From Bartonella machadoae (GTDB lineage: Bacteria; Pseudomonadota; Alphaproteobacteria; Rhizobiales; Rhizobiaceae), in contig NZ_CP087114.1 in NCBI RefSeq assembly GCF_022559585.1, forward strand, positions 351,095 through 415,094: DNA of 64,000 nt, in the 5' to 3' direction. The stretch's first letter is position 1, and every line of letters starts with the position of its first letter. The notes under the pieces are model-generated. The model was not told the origin of the DNA. It was given only the letters and a program-made list of their open reading frames with translations, and did not search any database. This document shows, in pieces, positions 17,675 to 27,498 of this stretch. A program made the translations under genes and the position numbers.

Positions 17675-20203
17675 ATGCATAATTTGAAAACAAAATCTCT
17701 TTCGACGTTTTCTTCTTCTGGTAAGAGTACACAAAGCACATCAGAAGAAGATTTATCTACCAAGATTGCTAAAATATTTTCTTATCCGGAAGTATGGAAA
17801 AAGGCATTCACTCTCGGAAAAAACGTGCGTTTTACGCGAACACCAGAGGTTGAGATTTTACGTCGTCGTATAGAAACAGATCCCGTTTTTGCCAAGCAGT
17901 TTCAATTTGTTCCGAAGAAAGAGCAAAAGAATCTTACAAATATTGTACACAATAAAGGTACAATAAATTCCCACTCAACAAAGAGGGTTATTAATTCTCA
18001 ATCGTTAGCAAATAAAGCGTCCGTTTGTCATGCAACTGTTTTGAAAGAATTGTCACAACAAGCTGTTTGTAAACCATTTGAGGAGAGCGCTGGAAAACAT
18101 AAATTACAAGTAGAAAACATGGTGCAAAAGATAAAGCCTGTTTTTCATCTTTCTGATGACGCATTTTTTGAGTGTGGATCCTTTATATTAGAACAAGTTG
18201 ATGCTAAAATTTCAGGAGAGGATGCAATACCCATTGATTGTATCAGTAATGAGATTATCCCCGATACAACTACCACTTTTGATGATTCTATTACTGCTCT
18301 TTACCGTGTTCTTGAATACCGTTTTCCACAATTTTACGATTCCATTACATCAGAATTGCCAACGGAAAAGATCCAGGAAATGGAACAAATTTCTCATTTA
18401 AGTCATGCAAAGAATGATACTGCTAAAGAGAATCAAAAATGGCATTCCGAGCTTATGGTTGAAGATTCTGCTGATAAGTTAAACAATATTGAAGCCCCTA
18501 TAAAAAGACAAAGTACCAATGAGATTGTTGCCAATGAGATTGTTGATTGTACAACAGAAAGCCTTGCCAAAAATTCAAAAGACTTTTCTATAATGCAACT
18601 TAAAGGGCAAGTTTTTCGATCTGCTCGTGCATCATTATGCCACTATGATTCTGCTTTTACATCAAACATGCAATCTTTTGATGAAGGTACTTATGAATTC
18701 CCTCCGATAAATTTATTACAGGAACCTGTTTTGCATGAAGAGAGGCTGATATCGCAAGAAACATTAGAGCGCGGTGCTGGACTCTTGGAAAGTGTTTTGG
18801 AAGATTTTGGTATTAAGGGTGAAGTTATCCATGTTCATCCAGGACCAGTGGTGACAATGTATGAATTTGAACCTGCCGCTGGCGTGAAATCATCACGGGT
18901 TATTAATCTCTCTGACGATATTGCACGTTCTATGTCTGCTATTTCTACACGTGTTGCTGTGATTCCTGGACGCAATGTAATTGGGATTGAGTTGCCAAAT
19001 GCAGTTCGTGAAACTGTTTATTTACGGGAATTGATCCAAACAAGCTCTTTTCGTGAAAGTCAGTTTAAACTTGCTCTTGCCTTGGGGAAGGGGATTAATG
19101 GTGAACCTGTCATCGCAGAATTAGCAAAAATGCCTCATTTATTGGTTGCGGGAACAACGGGATCGGGAAAATCTGTTGCGATTAATACAATGATTTTATC
19201 GATTCTTTATCGCATGACTCCCAAACAATGCCGTTTGATCATGGTTGATCCTAAAATGCTAGAACTCTCTGTTTATGATGGTATTCCACATCTTTTAACA
19301 CCTGTTGTAACAGATCCCCAAAAAGCTGTAACGGCTTTAAAATGGGCGGTTCGTGAAATGGAAGAGCGTTATCGTAAAATGGCTAAATTAGGTGTACGTA
19401 ATATTGATGGTTTTAATGCACGCGTTGCTCTTGCAGCACAAAAAGGCGAAACGATCATGTGCACTGTACAGTCAGGTTTTGATAAAGAAAGTGGGGAAAT
19501 GCTTTATCATGAAGAAGCAATGGATCTAACACAACTGCCTTATATCGTTGTCATTGTTGATGAGATGGCTGATCTCATGATGGTAGCAGGGAAAGAAATT
19601 GAAAATGCCATTCAGCGTTTAGCACAAATGGCTCGTGCCGCAGGTATTCACCTTATTATGGCCACTCAGCGTCCTTCTGTTGATGTTATCACAGGTACGA
19701 TTAAAGCAAATTTTCCTACCCGTATTTCTTTTCAGGTAACATCGAAAATAGATAGCCGTACAATTCTAGGAGAACAAGGTGCTGAAACACTTTTGGGTCA
19801 AGGCGATATGCTTCATATGGCTGGTGGTGGGCGTATTGTCCGTGTTCATGGTCCTTTTGTTTCTGACGAAGAAGTTGAATCCATTGTTGCACATCTTAAA
19901 AGGCAAGGAAAACCTGAATATTTAGCAACAGTAACAGATGGTGAAGATGAGAATAAAGAGGATGGAGCTGCTGATACAGTTTCTGGAATTTCGAGAGAAG
20001 AAAACCTTGGTGAAGATGGTGAAGAACTTTATACGCAAGCTGTGAAAATTGTTATGCGTGATAAAAAATGCTCGACATCTTATATTCAACGTCGTCTTGC
20101 AATCGGTTATAATAAGGCTGCTTCTCTCGTGGAACGCATGGAAGAAAGAGGTATTGTTGGAGCTGCTAACCATGTTGGGAAACGTGAAATTCTAGTTACT
20201 TAA
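17675..20203 (+). CDS. ftsK: FtsK/SpoIIIE-type DNA translocase without the usual membrane domain
   Basis: About 842 residues from the ATG at 17675; upstream TTG codons are possible. The C-terminal motor is complete: Walker [21 protein letters not shown] near residue 490, Walker [15 protein letters not shown] near 624, [20 protein letters not shown], and a gamma winged-helix domain at the end ([19 protein letters not shown]) that in FtsK reads KOPS sequences. It would pump chromosomal DNA at the septum. The first 300 residues are polar and variable with no transmembrane segment, unlike standard FtsK with four N-terminal spans, so this may be the soluble paralogue known in some alphaproteobacteria. 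Confidence 0.9.
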   Translation: MHNLKTKSLSTFSSSGKSTQSTSEEDLSTKIAKIFSYPEVWKKAFTLGKNVRFTRTPEVEILRRRIETDPVFAKQFQFVPKKEQKNLTNIVHNKGTINSHSTKRVINSQSLANKASVCHATVLKELSQQAVCKPFEESAGKHKLQVENMVQKIKPVFHLSDDAFFECGSFILEQVDAKISGEDAIPIDCISNEIIPDTTTTFDDSITALYRVLEYRFPQFYDSITSELPTEKIQEMEQISHLSHAKNDTAKENQKWHSELMVEDSADKLNNIEAPIKRQSTNEIVANEIVDCTTESLAKNSKDFSIMQLKGQVFRSARASLCHYDSAFTSNMQSFDEGTYEFPPINLLQEPVLHEERLISQETLERGAGLLESVLEDFGIKGEVIHVHPGPVVTMYEFEPAAGVKSSRVINLSDDIARSMSAISTRVAVIPGRNVIGIELPNAVRETVYLRELIQTSSFRESQFKLALALGKGINGEPVIAELAKMPHLLVAGTTGSGKSVAINTMILSILYRMTPKQCRLIMVDPKMLELSVYDGIPHLLTPVVTDPQKAVTALKWAVREMEERYRKMAKLGVRNIDGFNARVALAAQKGETIMCTVQSGFDKESGEMLYHEEAMDLTQLPYIVVIVDEMADLMMVAGKEIENAIQRLAQMARAAGIHLIMATQRPSVDVITGTIKANFPTRISFQVTSKIDSRTILGEQGAETLLGQGDMLHMAGGGRIVRVHGPFVSDEEVESIVAHLKRQGKPEYLATVTDGEDENKEDGAADTVSGISREENLGEDGEELYTQAVKIVMRDKKCSTSYIQRRLAIGYNKAASLVERMEERGIVGAANHVGKREILVT

Positions 20204-21044
20204 GTAGAATAATAAGGAAGACATTTTTCAAAATGCGTGATTTTTAAAATATCTTATGATCGTTATTTGAAGAGCTAGTGTTTGCTTTGTTTTATGAAAG
20301 TGCGTGTTGTTTTGTACTTGTTTGCAAACGACGAAATATTAAAATATGAATGAGAAGTGACAAAATAGAAGCAATATTTCGTATGAAGGCTACTGATATG
20401 TAAGAGAAAATGATGCAAAGAAGGGATGAAAATATCTTTTACATTTTTGGATTATCTGAAATATAAAGAAATTAAAAAAAACTTCGTATAATTGAGAGAG
20501 AGCTTTGTGTTGTTTCTCTAATTATAGAAATATTCTTTTGTTGAGAGAGGGTATATTTTGAGCTTTTTTCTGTTACAGATATGAAGAAAAGAAGTTTTTC
20601 AGATCAAATAAAGTCTCACAAGAGAGTGAAGAAGACGGGAAGTGCAAGTTTTATTGCATTGGATGGTTTAGGGGCGTATTTCTGTATCCCCTCTTATATT
20701 ATTAGTTGAGGTCTTTTTATTGGAAGTTTTCTGGAAAGAGATTTCTCTTATCGCTAGCTTCGATAAGAAAAGAATGTCCGTGCAATAATTAATGAATATG
20801 CAATAGTTTTGAAGGTTTCTTCTCCTCTTTCTTTTCTTGGTAAAACGGTCAAAATTCTGCTACAGACTGTTGATAGTAAGGTACCAGTCAAAACATTTTA
20901 TACATAGCAGATATGTATACAGAGATTGGTGTTATTCGTTTAGAAACAAAATCAGTCATTTTTGGGTTTTGTACATGGCATTAGCAGCAGATCAGTTGAA
21001 GAGTAAAAAGAAACTTTTTTATTTTATGCCAAAACGTTTGCTAC
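20204..21044. other. Gene-free decayed spacer between ftsK and the sensor kinase
   Basis: About 840 bases with no supported gene. Short open stretches exist, for example 20837-21070, but they are broken by stops in every frame. The part next to the kinase continues into a recognisable kinase relic, so much of this spacer may be further-eroded kinase sequence. Confidence 0.5.
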
Positions 21045-21277
21045 AACGGTTTTACTTGGAAAACAGATGAAAATGTTTCATTTAGGGTTGTTTCTAAAGG
21101 ATGACCTGAAAAGTAGGCTTTTATTGATTTAGTTTTGGTAAGCTTACCATGAGATTTAATGATGAATGGTGTTAAAATATAGGCAGTTTTATTGAAGACG
21201 CTTTACTTTGGAGGAAATAGGACGCTTAGTGGAGTGTTGATGATATCCAGAATGGTTTAAATGTTGAATAATCTGCT
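21045..21277 (+). pseudogene. Decayed N-terminal part of a PdhS-like sensor kinase
   Basis: Translation across two frames gives fragments that fit the PAS region preceding the catalytic half of PdhS-type kinases. Frame starting 21045: GFTWKTDENVSFRVVSKG, TGA at 21102, then a TAG at 21114 and AFIDLVLVS. Frame of the kinase: EDALLWRK, TAG (21218), DA, TAG (21227), WSVDDIQNGLNVE, TAA (21269), then S-A-V leading straight into the kinase frame. The related intact pattern in the family, as I remember it, is W...AEGRFSLGSDEFIALIG ... TW....WPVD....PVELSGLPVFDR. Several stops and one frameshift mark it as dead. Confidence 0.6.
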
Positions 21278-22663
21278 GTGCCAATTTTTGATGAAAGCAT
21301 ATCGCTTAAGAGATTTCATGGCTTTGGTGTTTTAAAGATGCAAGAAAAAGAACAAGAGAAAAAAGATGAAGATTCAGACGCAAACAGATCAAGCCTTTCA
21401 GAGATAGAGCGTTCAGCTTTTCATGAAATTGCACAGCGATTGCGTGGAGAATTACATTTATCTTTAGAATGTGCGCCTTTTGATAAAAAAGCGATAGAGT
21501 TCTTGCCAAATACGCAGGCTTTGACGGAAAATACTATAGAACAAACGCTTATAAAAGAGCCCGCAGTTGTTTTATCATTACTGGATACAGCGGCCGATGG
21601 TATATTTTGGTTAGATGGACGGGGTTTCATTCAGGCGGTCAGTAAAACAGCTTTGACATTGACAGGTTATGAGATCAAAGAATTACAGGCACAACCATTC
21701 TCATCATTATTGAATTTGCAAAATCGATCTTTAATTGAGAAGTATTTTAAATTAATCCGTGTGGAAGGAAAAGATCCGATTTTTAATCGTGGAGAGACAG
21801 TTGAGTTAGTGACGAAAAGTCAGAAAAATATAACGGTCTCTATAACGGTTGTACCTTTGGCACGGCAAGACAATTACGCTGTTATAGTGCATAATTTGGT
21901 ACGAACAATTCTACCAGTGGATACAAAAACAGAAGAGAATGAAAGGGTTGGAATTGTTCATGAAATGCGAACGCCTTTAAATGCTCTTATTGGTTTTGCC
22001 GAAATTATGAGAGATGGCCGTTTTGGTACGATAGACAATGAACGTTATCGTGGATATTTGTGCGATATTATCTCATCTGGAAAACATATATTATCGCTGG
22101 TTAATCAGTTACTTGAATGCTCAAAAGCAAATTATTCTGGTTTAAATAAGCGGAAGAAGACGCCTTTTACAGCTGAAGCATTTGATGTAATAGCATGTTT
22201 ACGGACGAGTATGGCTTTTCTTGAAACACAGGCTAATCATAATGGCATTATCATGCGTATTGCTGCTCCGATTCATGTGCCATTTATTGGTGTATCACAA
22301 CAGACATTTCGGCAAATTATATGGAATCTTCTATCCAATGCCATTCGTTTTACCCCATCGGGTGGGCAAATTATTGTTCACGTTTCTTATGGAAAAAAAC
22401 AACGTGTAAAGATTTCAGTGAGTGATAACGGTATAGGAATGAGTGATGAAGAAATGATGCAAGCATTGCAACCGTATGGTCAGGTAAAGCGCAAAGACGG
22501 ACGCTCTGGTGATAGCGCCTTTATGGGAACAGGTTTAGGACTTCCGATGTGCAAGGCAATGGTAGAAGAAAGTGGTGGTCAATTTTTATTATTTTCAAAA
22601 CCCAATCATGGAACAACTGTGGAAATGTTTTTTCCTGTGTTCCATGAGGAGATTCATGAATAA
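21278..22663 (+). CDS. PAS sensor histidine kinase, C-terminal half of a PdhS-like protein
   Basis: 461 residues from a GTG; a later ATG at 21338 may be used. A PAS domain lies about residues 95-200 (LLDTAADGIFWLDGRGFIQA), then the H-box HEMRTPLNALIGFAEIM with His about 228, the GTIDNERYRGYLCDI segment typical of PdhS/PleC/DivJ kinases, N-box IIWNLLSNAIRFTPSGGQI, G1 DNGIGM and G2 GTGLGLPMCKAMVEESGG. Such kinases feed the DivK-CtrA cell-cycle relay. PdhS proteins are usually about twice as long; the preceding relic shows the N-terminal half has eroded. No ribosome site is evident at the GTG, so expression is uncertain. It converges on mscL with two bases between stops. Confidence 0.85.
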   Translation: MPIFDESISLKRFHGFGVLKMQEKEQEKKDEDSDANRSSLSEIERSAFHEIAQRLRGELHLSLECAPFDKKAIEFLPNTQALTENTIEQTLIKEPAVVLSLLDTAADGIFWLDGRGFIQAVSKTALTLTGYEIKELQAQPFSSLLNLQNRSLIEKYFKLIRVEGKDPIFNRGETVELVTKSQKNITVSITVVPLARQDNYAVIVHNLVRTILPVDTKTEENERVGIVHEMRTPLNALIGFAEIMRDGRFGTIDNERYRGYLCDIISSGKHILSLVNQLLECSKANYSGLNKRKKTPFTAEAFDVIACLRTSMAFLETQANHNGIIMRIAAPIHVPFIGVSQQTFRQIIWNLLSNAIRFTPSGGQIIVHVSYGKKQRVKISVSDNGIGMSDEEMMQALQPYGQVKRKDGRSGDSAFMGTGLGLPMCKAMVEESGGQFLLFSKPNHGTTVEMFFPVFHEEIHE

Positions 22664-22665
22664 AT

Positions 22666-23079
22666 TCATTTTTTCTTGGCTAAAAGATCTCTGATTTCTG
22701 ATAGAAGCTGTTCTTCTAGAGACATTTTTTTTGAACTTTCTTCTTCTTCTTGTTTTCGGCGTATTTTATTCATGCCTTTAACAAACAGAAAAAGGACCCA
22801 AGCGATAATAAGGAAATTGATCAGCAAAGTAATAAAGTTGCCGTAGCTAATGGTTGCTCCCGCTGCTTTAGCAGCACTTAATGTCGCTTGTTTTTCACCG
22901 GCAAGTTGGATAAACATGTTCGAAAAGTCGATTCCACCTGTAATAAGTCCAATGATTGGCATAAAAATATCATTGACAATTGAGTTGACTAAACTACCAA
23001 ATGCTCCTCCGATAATCACACCGATGGCAAGATCAATCATATTACCTTTTAGGGCAAATTCTTTAAATTCTTTAAGCAT
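22666..23079 (-). CDS. mscL: Large-conductance mechanosensitive channel
   Basis: 137 residues from the ATG at 23079 (AAGGGGA eight bases upstream); the longer frame has an unlikely extension. [20 protein letters not shown] followed by [20 protein letters not shown] is the TM1 pore signature, the second span is around [20 protein letters not shown], and the C-terminal charged helix [18 protein letters not shown] forms the cytoplasmic bundle. The pentameric channel opens under membrane tension to release solutes during hypo-osmotic shock. Confidence 0.95.
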   Translation of the reverse strand: MLKEFKEFALKGNMIDLAIGVIIGGAFGSLVNSIVNDIFMPIIGLITGGIDFSNMFIQLAGEKQATLSAAKAAGATISYGNFITLLINFLIIAWVLFLFVKGMNKIRRKQEEEESSKKMSLEEQLLSEIRDLLAKKK

Positions 23080-23660
23080 TGCGTCTTCCCCTTCATACAT
23101 AAAGACATATGATAATTTTAATTACCGCTTTTGATAAAAAAGAAAAGAGTGATTTTTATTTTCTTGCTAAGCATTATCTTACAAAGATTAAAATTCTTGT
23201 CCAAAAGTATTCTGGCATGTTAGAAAGTCTATTGCATGGGTTCTGTTTGACTTTAAAATTAAGAGTATCTCATAGAGCTTAAAGTGATGGTGCGTTTCTC
23301 GCAAAGAAGTTTTAACTCTTTTTTTAACAGAAGGAGGAAACCATTCTTGATTGATAAAAATGTTATAAATTTTTTATGACAACATATTGAAAAAGAGATC
23401 TATTTTGCAAGATCTTTGTTTTTTTACAGATTTTAATGTTTGAACAATTTTGAGAGAGTAAGAAATTTTTTTCAAAGACCAAAAGACTCTTTTTTGCTCA
23501 ATGTACGTAAAAATAAGCATAATGGCGAAGATATTAATAAATTTGCTTGTTATAGGAGAGGCATTCTTATTAAGATGATGTGTTCTCTTTATTGGTGATC
23601 TTTTGTGTTAAGAGATTTATGTGAGGCGCAGCGGATGAGTTTTATTTTGGAGAAGGATTG
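23080..23660. other. Divergent spacer between mscL and pyrD
   Basis: About 580 A+T-rich bases with promoters for the two divergent genes presumably inside. I see no gene, RNA or strong hairpin. Related genera may carry a small gene upstream of pyrD; no trace is evident here. Confidence 0.45.
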
Positions 23661-24749
23661 ATGAGTTTCTTTCGTTGTATTGGTCGTTCTGCTTTATTTA
23701 TGTTAGATCCAGAACATGCGCACCGTTTAGCGATTATGGGGTTAAAAAGTGGATTAAGCAGTTGTCAAAAGGTTGTTGATAAGCGTTTGTGTGTGACTAT
23801 TGCAGGTCTTAAATTTGAAAATTTTATCGGTCTTGCTGCGGGTTTTGATAAGAATGCAGAAGTTGTTGATGCTGTTTTTCGCTTAGGATTTGGTTTTACT
23901 GAAATTGGTACCGTTACACCAAAGCCTCAAGAGGGAAATCCTAAACCGCGGCTTTTTCGCTTAACAGAAGATGAAGCGATTATTAATAGAATGGGTTTTA
24001 ACAATGATGGGCATAAAATTGTATATGATAGACTCCGAACGTATAAAAAGAGGGGTATTGTAGGAATCAATATTGGTGCCAATAAGGATACGGTTGATAA
24101 GATTAACGATTATACCGCTGGTGTTGCCCATTTTTATGATGTTTCTGATTATTTTACGATTAACATTTCCTCTCCTAACACACCAGGTTTACGTGCTTTA
24201 CAAGCTCGTGAAAGCTTACATTTCTTGATGGAAGCGATTTCACAGGCGCGCAATGAACAAAAGAAAAAGCACGGATTTTCCGTTCCTATTTTTTTAAAAA
24301 TCGCCCCTGATTTATCAGAAAAAGAATTGGATGATATCGCTGAAGAGATGAAGCTTTCTGATTTTGATGGTCTCATTGTTTCCAATACCACTCTTTCACG
24401 CCAAGGACTCAAAAATAGTCTACTAAGTGGTGAGGAGGGAGGACTTTCTGGGCGTCCACTTTTTGAACGCTCTACTATTGTGCTTGCAAAAATGCGTCAA
24501 AAATTAGGTAAGGAGATGGCAATCATTGGTGTTGGTGGTGTAAAGGATGCACAAACGGCTTTGGAAAAAGTGAAAGCTGGTGCAGATTTAGTTCAGTTAT
24601 ACAGTGGAATGATTTATGAAGGGCCTGACCTTGTTATAGCGATTCTGAAAGAGATTATGCAATTGATGCAACAAGATGGGGTTGAGAATATAAGAGCTTA
24701 TCGTGATCACTGTGTTGAACATTGGGCAAAGCGTGCTCTTCCTTTGTAG
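23661..24749 (+). CDS. pyrD: Dihydroorotate dehydrogenase, class 2 (quinone-linked)
   Basis: 362 residues from the ATG at 23661 (GGAGAAGG upstream). The enzyme oxidises dihydroorotate to orotate at the membrane, passing electrons to quinone. The N-terminal [14 protein letters not shown] helix supports membrane association. FMN/substrate motifs are [49 protein letters not shown], and [14 protein letters not shown], where the catalytic Ser (rather than Cys) marks class 2; [20 protein letters not shown] closes the barrel. Confidence 0.96.
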   Translation: MSFFRCIGRSALFMLDPEHAHRLAIMGLKSGLSSCQKVVDKRLCVTIAGLKFENFIGLAAGFDKNAEVVDAVFRLGFGFTEIGTVTPKPQEGNPKPRLFRLTEDEAIINRMGFNNDGHKIVYDRLRTYKKRGIVGINIGANKDTVDKINDYTAGVAHFYDVSDYFTINISSPNTPGLRALQARESLHFLMEAISQARNEQKKKHGFSVPIFLKIAPDLSEKELDDIAEEMKLSDFDGLIVSNTTLSRQGLKNSLLSGEEGGLSGRPLFERSTIVLAKMRQKLGKEMAIIGVGGVKDAQTALEKVKAGADLVQLYSGMIYEGPDLVIAILKEIMQLMQQDGVENIRAYRDHCVEHWAKRALPL

Positions 24750-24883
24750 AGAATTTTTTTTTGATAAAAAATGCAAGATTTTTTTAAAGGGGCTTGCAAA
24801 CTCTTTTGATCTTCCTTATGTCACACAGACAGAGAATAAGTGTTTATGAAATAGTAAACAGTTATGATATATTTATTTTTTAG

Positions 24884-24960
24884 GCGGTTGTAGCTCAGCT
24901 GGTTAGAGCGCTGGTTTGTGGCACCAGAGGTCGTAGGTTCAAATCCCACCAACCGTACCA
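24884..24960 (+). tRNA. tRNA-His (anticodon GTG)
   Basis: 77 bases with encoded CCA. Acceptor GCGGTTG pairs with CAACCGT, D-arm has AGCTCAGCTGGTTAGAGC, the anticodon loop TTTGTGG gives GTG, and the T-arm is GTAGGTTCAAATCCCAC. Position 73 is A. An A73 tRNA-His is known in alphaproteobacteria, where the extra 5' G (G-1) is not required; a genomic G does precede position 1 here. A decayed accessory patch begins just after it. Confidence 0.97.
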
Positions 24961-25359
24961 TTTATCTTGTTACAGCTTTTCTAATTCTTATTTAGTGCGA
25001 TTTTTGCTGTGGTTAAAAGCCGCAGTTATCGGTCTTTTTTGCCTTTGAGCCATCACGCAGCAAAGACCTTGCGCGGGTAATTTTATGCGTTTTTTGCCAA
25101 AAATGGCTAATTTGTCTAAAGAGCGGAGACTTTGTTGCAGAAGGTCTCGACTCATTTTCCCCTTGTTTTTCAAGCTGTTATAAAAATAGCATTTTCTGAA
25201 GTTCGAATGCACCTCATGGGTGCAAACAAGATATAAACTGACGAACTTCATTGAGAAGACACAATAAGTTGCATATAACCCATTGTTTATTATGCATAAA
25301 TTTGTCATTACGGCAGAATATAGCATCTTATATTTATTCTAGCGTAGGGGAGTACCGAT
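24961..25359. other. Spacer after tRNA-His
   Basis: About 400 bases. A long open frame exists on the minus strand (24988-25326, 112 codons), but its product is compositionally odd, has no good ribosome site and no recognisable domain; I do not call it. This may be the edge of the accessory patch. Confidence 0.4.
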
Positions 25360-25590
25360 ATGACGATTATAGCGGATGAGAAGAAGATAGAGGGTTTGAG
25401 CCAAAGTACACAAGAGCAAGACATAGATAAGTTAAAAGCCGCCTTTCCGCAATATTTTCGGGAGGACAAGCTGGATATAGATCAGCTTTTAAACCTATGC
25501 GGTGAATATATCGACAATGATTTTGAGAAGTTTAAGTTTGAATGGAAAAGTTCATTGAAGCAGTTTCTCTGGGAGATACCTATCAGTTGA
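25360..25590 (+). pseudogene. N-terminal fragment of a type III DNA methyltransferase (Mod)
   Basis: 76 codons: MTIIADEKKIEGLSQ, then DIDKLKAAFPQYFREDKLDI and EYIDNDFEKFKFEWK, after which similarity stops at about 25548. The pattern (K..FP..F.E.KLD...L.....Y......Y.F.W.GK) is how type III adenine-specific methylases begin. The catalytic DPPY and FxGxG regions are absent, so only the start of the gene survives; the matching Res gene is not seen. A good AGGGGAG-type site precedes the ATG. A deletion joined it to unrelated DNA. Confidence 0.5.
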
Positions 25591-25709
25591 CCATTAAACA
25601 GGATACAGAGTATGAACTAGGTGGTGTTTTATTCATACGAAAACTAAAAAACGAAGCATTTGCGGTAAGTTTTCTATCAAATATAAAAAGGAGGATGCAC
25701 CATGTTTAA
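25542..25709 (+). CDS. Short ORF at the methylase-fragment junction, unrecognised
   Basis: 55 residues beginning MEKFIEAVSLGDTYQLTIKQ and ending KRRMHHV. It overlaps the methylase fragment in another frame, then ends overlapping the ribosome site and ATG of the next gene. A stop codon lies directly before its ATG in the same frame, so it may be the tail of a lost gene or noise. I do not recognise it. Confidence 0.22.
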   Translation: MEKFIEAVSLGDTYQLTIKQDTEYELGGVLFIRKLKNEAFAVSFLSNIKRRMHHV

Positions 25710-26259
25710 CATAATAATCTCTTTTATTCCGTGGAGTATTTACTCCTAGGTTATCAATGGAAACGTTTTAACTCAGATCGAACGCTCTTTCATCTTAACT
25801 GTGATTTTATTGTCCATTATTGCTGTGAATATTAAAATTGTCCGACAGGGAGAACCCGTGATGATGACTAACATTCTGACAGTTATTGTCCTGTTTGTTA
25901 ATTATTTCGCTGGATGGTCTACACTTTTATTGAACTACCCCACAGTTTTTTGCTATCTGCCACTTGTTCTGGTTTCATTGATGAGCTTGCTGGTAAAGAA
26001 ACCCTTTACCATTTTTTATGCCAATGCTGGTGTTTCTGAAGAAAAACGCAAACATATCCTATTTTATCTCATCAATAAATATATTCCATGGATTTGGGTA
26101 ATCATCTTTTTTGCCAATGGTCTTCTAGCGGCTTTTTTTGCATGGATCCCCCATATTTGGTGGGGCATTATCGGTTTAATTTGTGCAGGTATTCTTTTTT
26201 CTAAATATCTTCCTAACATCATGCTATATCTTTATCGAGTCAAACGCTATGGAGCATAA
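25702..26259 (+). pseudogene. Multi-pass membrane protein interrupted by an in-frame amber stop
   Basis: The ATG at 25702 follows an excellent AAAAGGAGG ribosome site. Translation gives MFNIIISFIPWSIYS, a TAG at 25747-25749, then the same frame continues VINGNVLTQIERSFILTVIL to the end at 26259. Beyond the stop there are three or four hydrophobic spans. A single base change explains the break. Restart at ATG 25861 (GGAG eight bases upstream) could give a shorter protein of about 132 residues. It overlaps the ribosome site of the next membrane gene, so the two were an operon. Function unknown. Confidence 0.6.
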
Positions 26260-26260
26260 T

Positions 26261-26764
26261 ATGTCATTGTTGAACATTCTGACCGGAACCCCTTTATGGG
26301 TCTGGATTTTGCTTATCTTTCTCATTACGAGGGGAATAAGCGCATTGAAAGATAGGGAAATGAAGGTTAACCGACTTTTTCTATTGCCGTTAATCTTTCT
26401 TTTTTTGGGCGGAAGCGATGTGATTAACAAGTTGGCGTTCCCGCTCTGGGGAGCAATCACAATGTTGGCGGGGCTGATGATCGGCGTTGGCGTTGGCTGG
26501 TTGCTCTGGCGTGCCACTCCGCGTTTAAAAATCAAAGAGGGAACGGATTTAATTATTCGGCCTGGTACACCGTTGACGCTGCTATTTATTCTTATCACTT
26601 TTGTTATTAAATTCACATTGATTGCTTTTCTCCATGTTAAAGCTGATTTGAAATATGCATTTGATTTTAACCTTCTTTTTGGTCTTTTAAGTGGGTTCAC
26701 TGGTGGTGTGTTGTGGGGCGGAGCATTAAATTTATATATAACATTTCGAAAGAATCCAAATTAA
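26261..26764 (+). CDS. Multi-pass membrane protein, DUF6622-like
   Basis: 167 residues from the ATG at 26261, which follows a GGAG site inside the end of the preceding gene. MSLLNILTGTPLWVWILLIF at the N-terminus, then FLITRGISALKDREMKVNRL and LPLIFLFLGGSDV, matches the pattern I associate with the DUF6622 family. About five transmembrane segments are visible. Function is unknown. It partners the broken membrane gene upstream, and its DNA is slightly richer in G+C than the surroundings, which may reflect transfer. Confidence 0.6.
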   Translation: MSLLNILTGTPLWVWILLIFLITRGISALKDREMKVNRLFLLPLIFLFLGGSDVINKLAFPLWGAITMLAGLMIGVGVGWLLWRATPRLKIKEGTDLIIRPGTPLTLLFILITFVIKFTLIAFLHVKADLKYAFDFNLLFGLLSGFTGGVLWGGALNLYITFRKNPN

Positions 26765-26980
26765 TCCCTATATCATTAGCTGTGGGTTCCTCCCATCAGA
26801 ACTATCTCAATAGAAGTTTATCCCTAACAACAATGCTGTATACAAACGCAGCGTTGCCTCATAGTTTCAGATTTTTTTGTTCCAGCGCGTGAATAGGTGA
26901 CGGAAGTGATATATCTGATTATGCTCCCCTTGGGGGCAGAGCGAGCCTAAAGGTTTAGAATGCTATAAGTTTAAGCTAGC

Positions 26981-27076
26981 TGGACTTTGAACAGATGGTT
27001 GATCGCTCATGGTAAATCATTTTGTTTTACGATTCAAAAAGAGGATAGTGATGGTCTCATTGGCGTAGGTGGGTAA
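26981..27076 (+). pseudogene. Possible acetyltransferase (GNAT) fragment
   Basis: A 31-codon open stretch reads WTLNRWLIAHGKSFCFTIQK followed by EDSDGLIGVGG and a TAA. The pattern (wl..., F.I.....LIG.gG) resembles the middle of RimJ/RimL-type N-acetyltransferases. Nothing of the acetyl-CoA site survives. The match is short, so this is tentative. Confidence 0.3.
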
Positions 27077-27482
27077 GAAAACTCTTAGCTTGGCAATGCG
27101 TCAACAGGCTGAATGTCTATATTCTGAAGTCAAACAACGCTGGGGATCACAGAGGGTACAACAAGCACATGATGAAATTCTACAGAATCCAGTAATCCAG
27201 ACAGATCCTCATTATCGCTTGATGTTTGATAGTGATTTTAGTTCTACAATGGTATTTTCGACCCGTGGTCACGAACTTATGGGAAATGTAACCAATAGAA
27301 TGTTTACTTGTTCAACTGTAACTCTAGAAGAACAGGCTCGTCGCGGTCTAGCTTGGCTTCGAATGGATGATAAACCCTATAGAATCTTTGAGATGCCTCG
27401 GCGACAATTGGCTAGGAAAAGTGTTAGTGAATACCAAGATGACGTTTGTTTTATCGCCAGAAGTTTGATCTTGGCTGCGTAG
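27069..27482 (+). CDS. Unrecognised protein in the accessory patch, possibly truncated
   Basis: 137 residues from a GTG, or 128 from the ATG at 27096; neither has a clear ribosome site. It has no hydrophobic segment. Notable stretches are QTDPHYRLMFDSDFSSTMVF and NRMFTCSTVTLEEQARRGLA, then WLRMDDKPYRIFEMPRRQLA. Codon composition looks like that of a real gene, but I cannot assign a family. The frame ends at 27480, and the next frame resumes with WLRRQFLKAVFPEY, so it may be the first piece of a frameshifted longer gene. Confidence 0.4.
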   Translation: MGKKTLSLAMRQQAECLYSEVKQRWGSQRVQQAHDEILQNPVIQTDPHYRLMFDSDFSSTMVFSTRGHELMGNVTNRMFTCSTVTLEEQARRGLAWLRMDDKPYRIFEMPRRQLARKSVSEYQDDVCFIARSLILAA

Positions 27483-27498
27483 GCAATTTCTGAAAGCA

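Noticed and set aside
20837..21070. 77-codon plus-strand ORF between ftsK and the kinase
   Set aside because: Overlaps the kinase relic region in another frame and lacks a ribosome site or coherent product.
23641..23660. A short gene ending just upstream of pyrD
   Set aside because: Only a dozen codons are open and nothing resembles the small gene seen upstream of pyrD in some relatives.
24988..25326. 112-codon minus-strand ORF after tRNA-His
   Set aside because: No ribosome site, no recognisable domain and unusual composition; likely chance in a decayed spacer.
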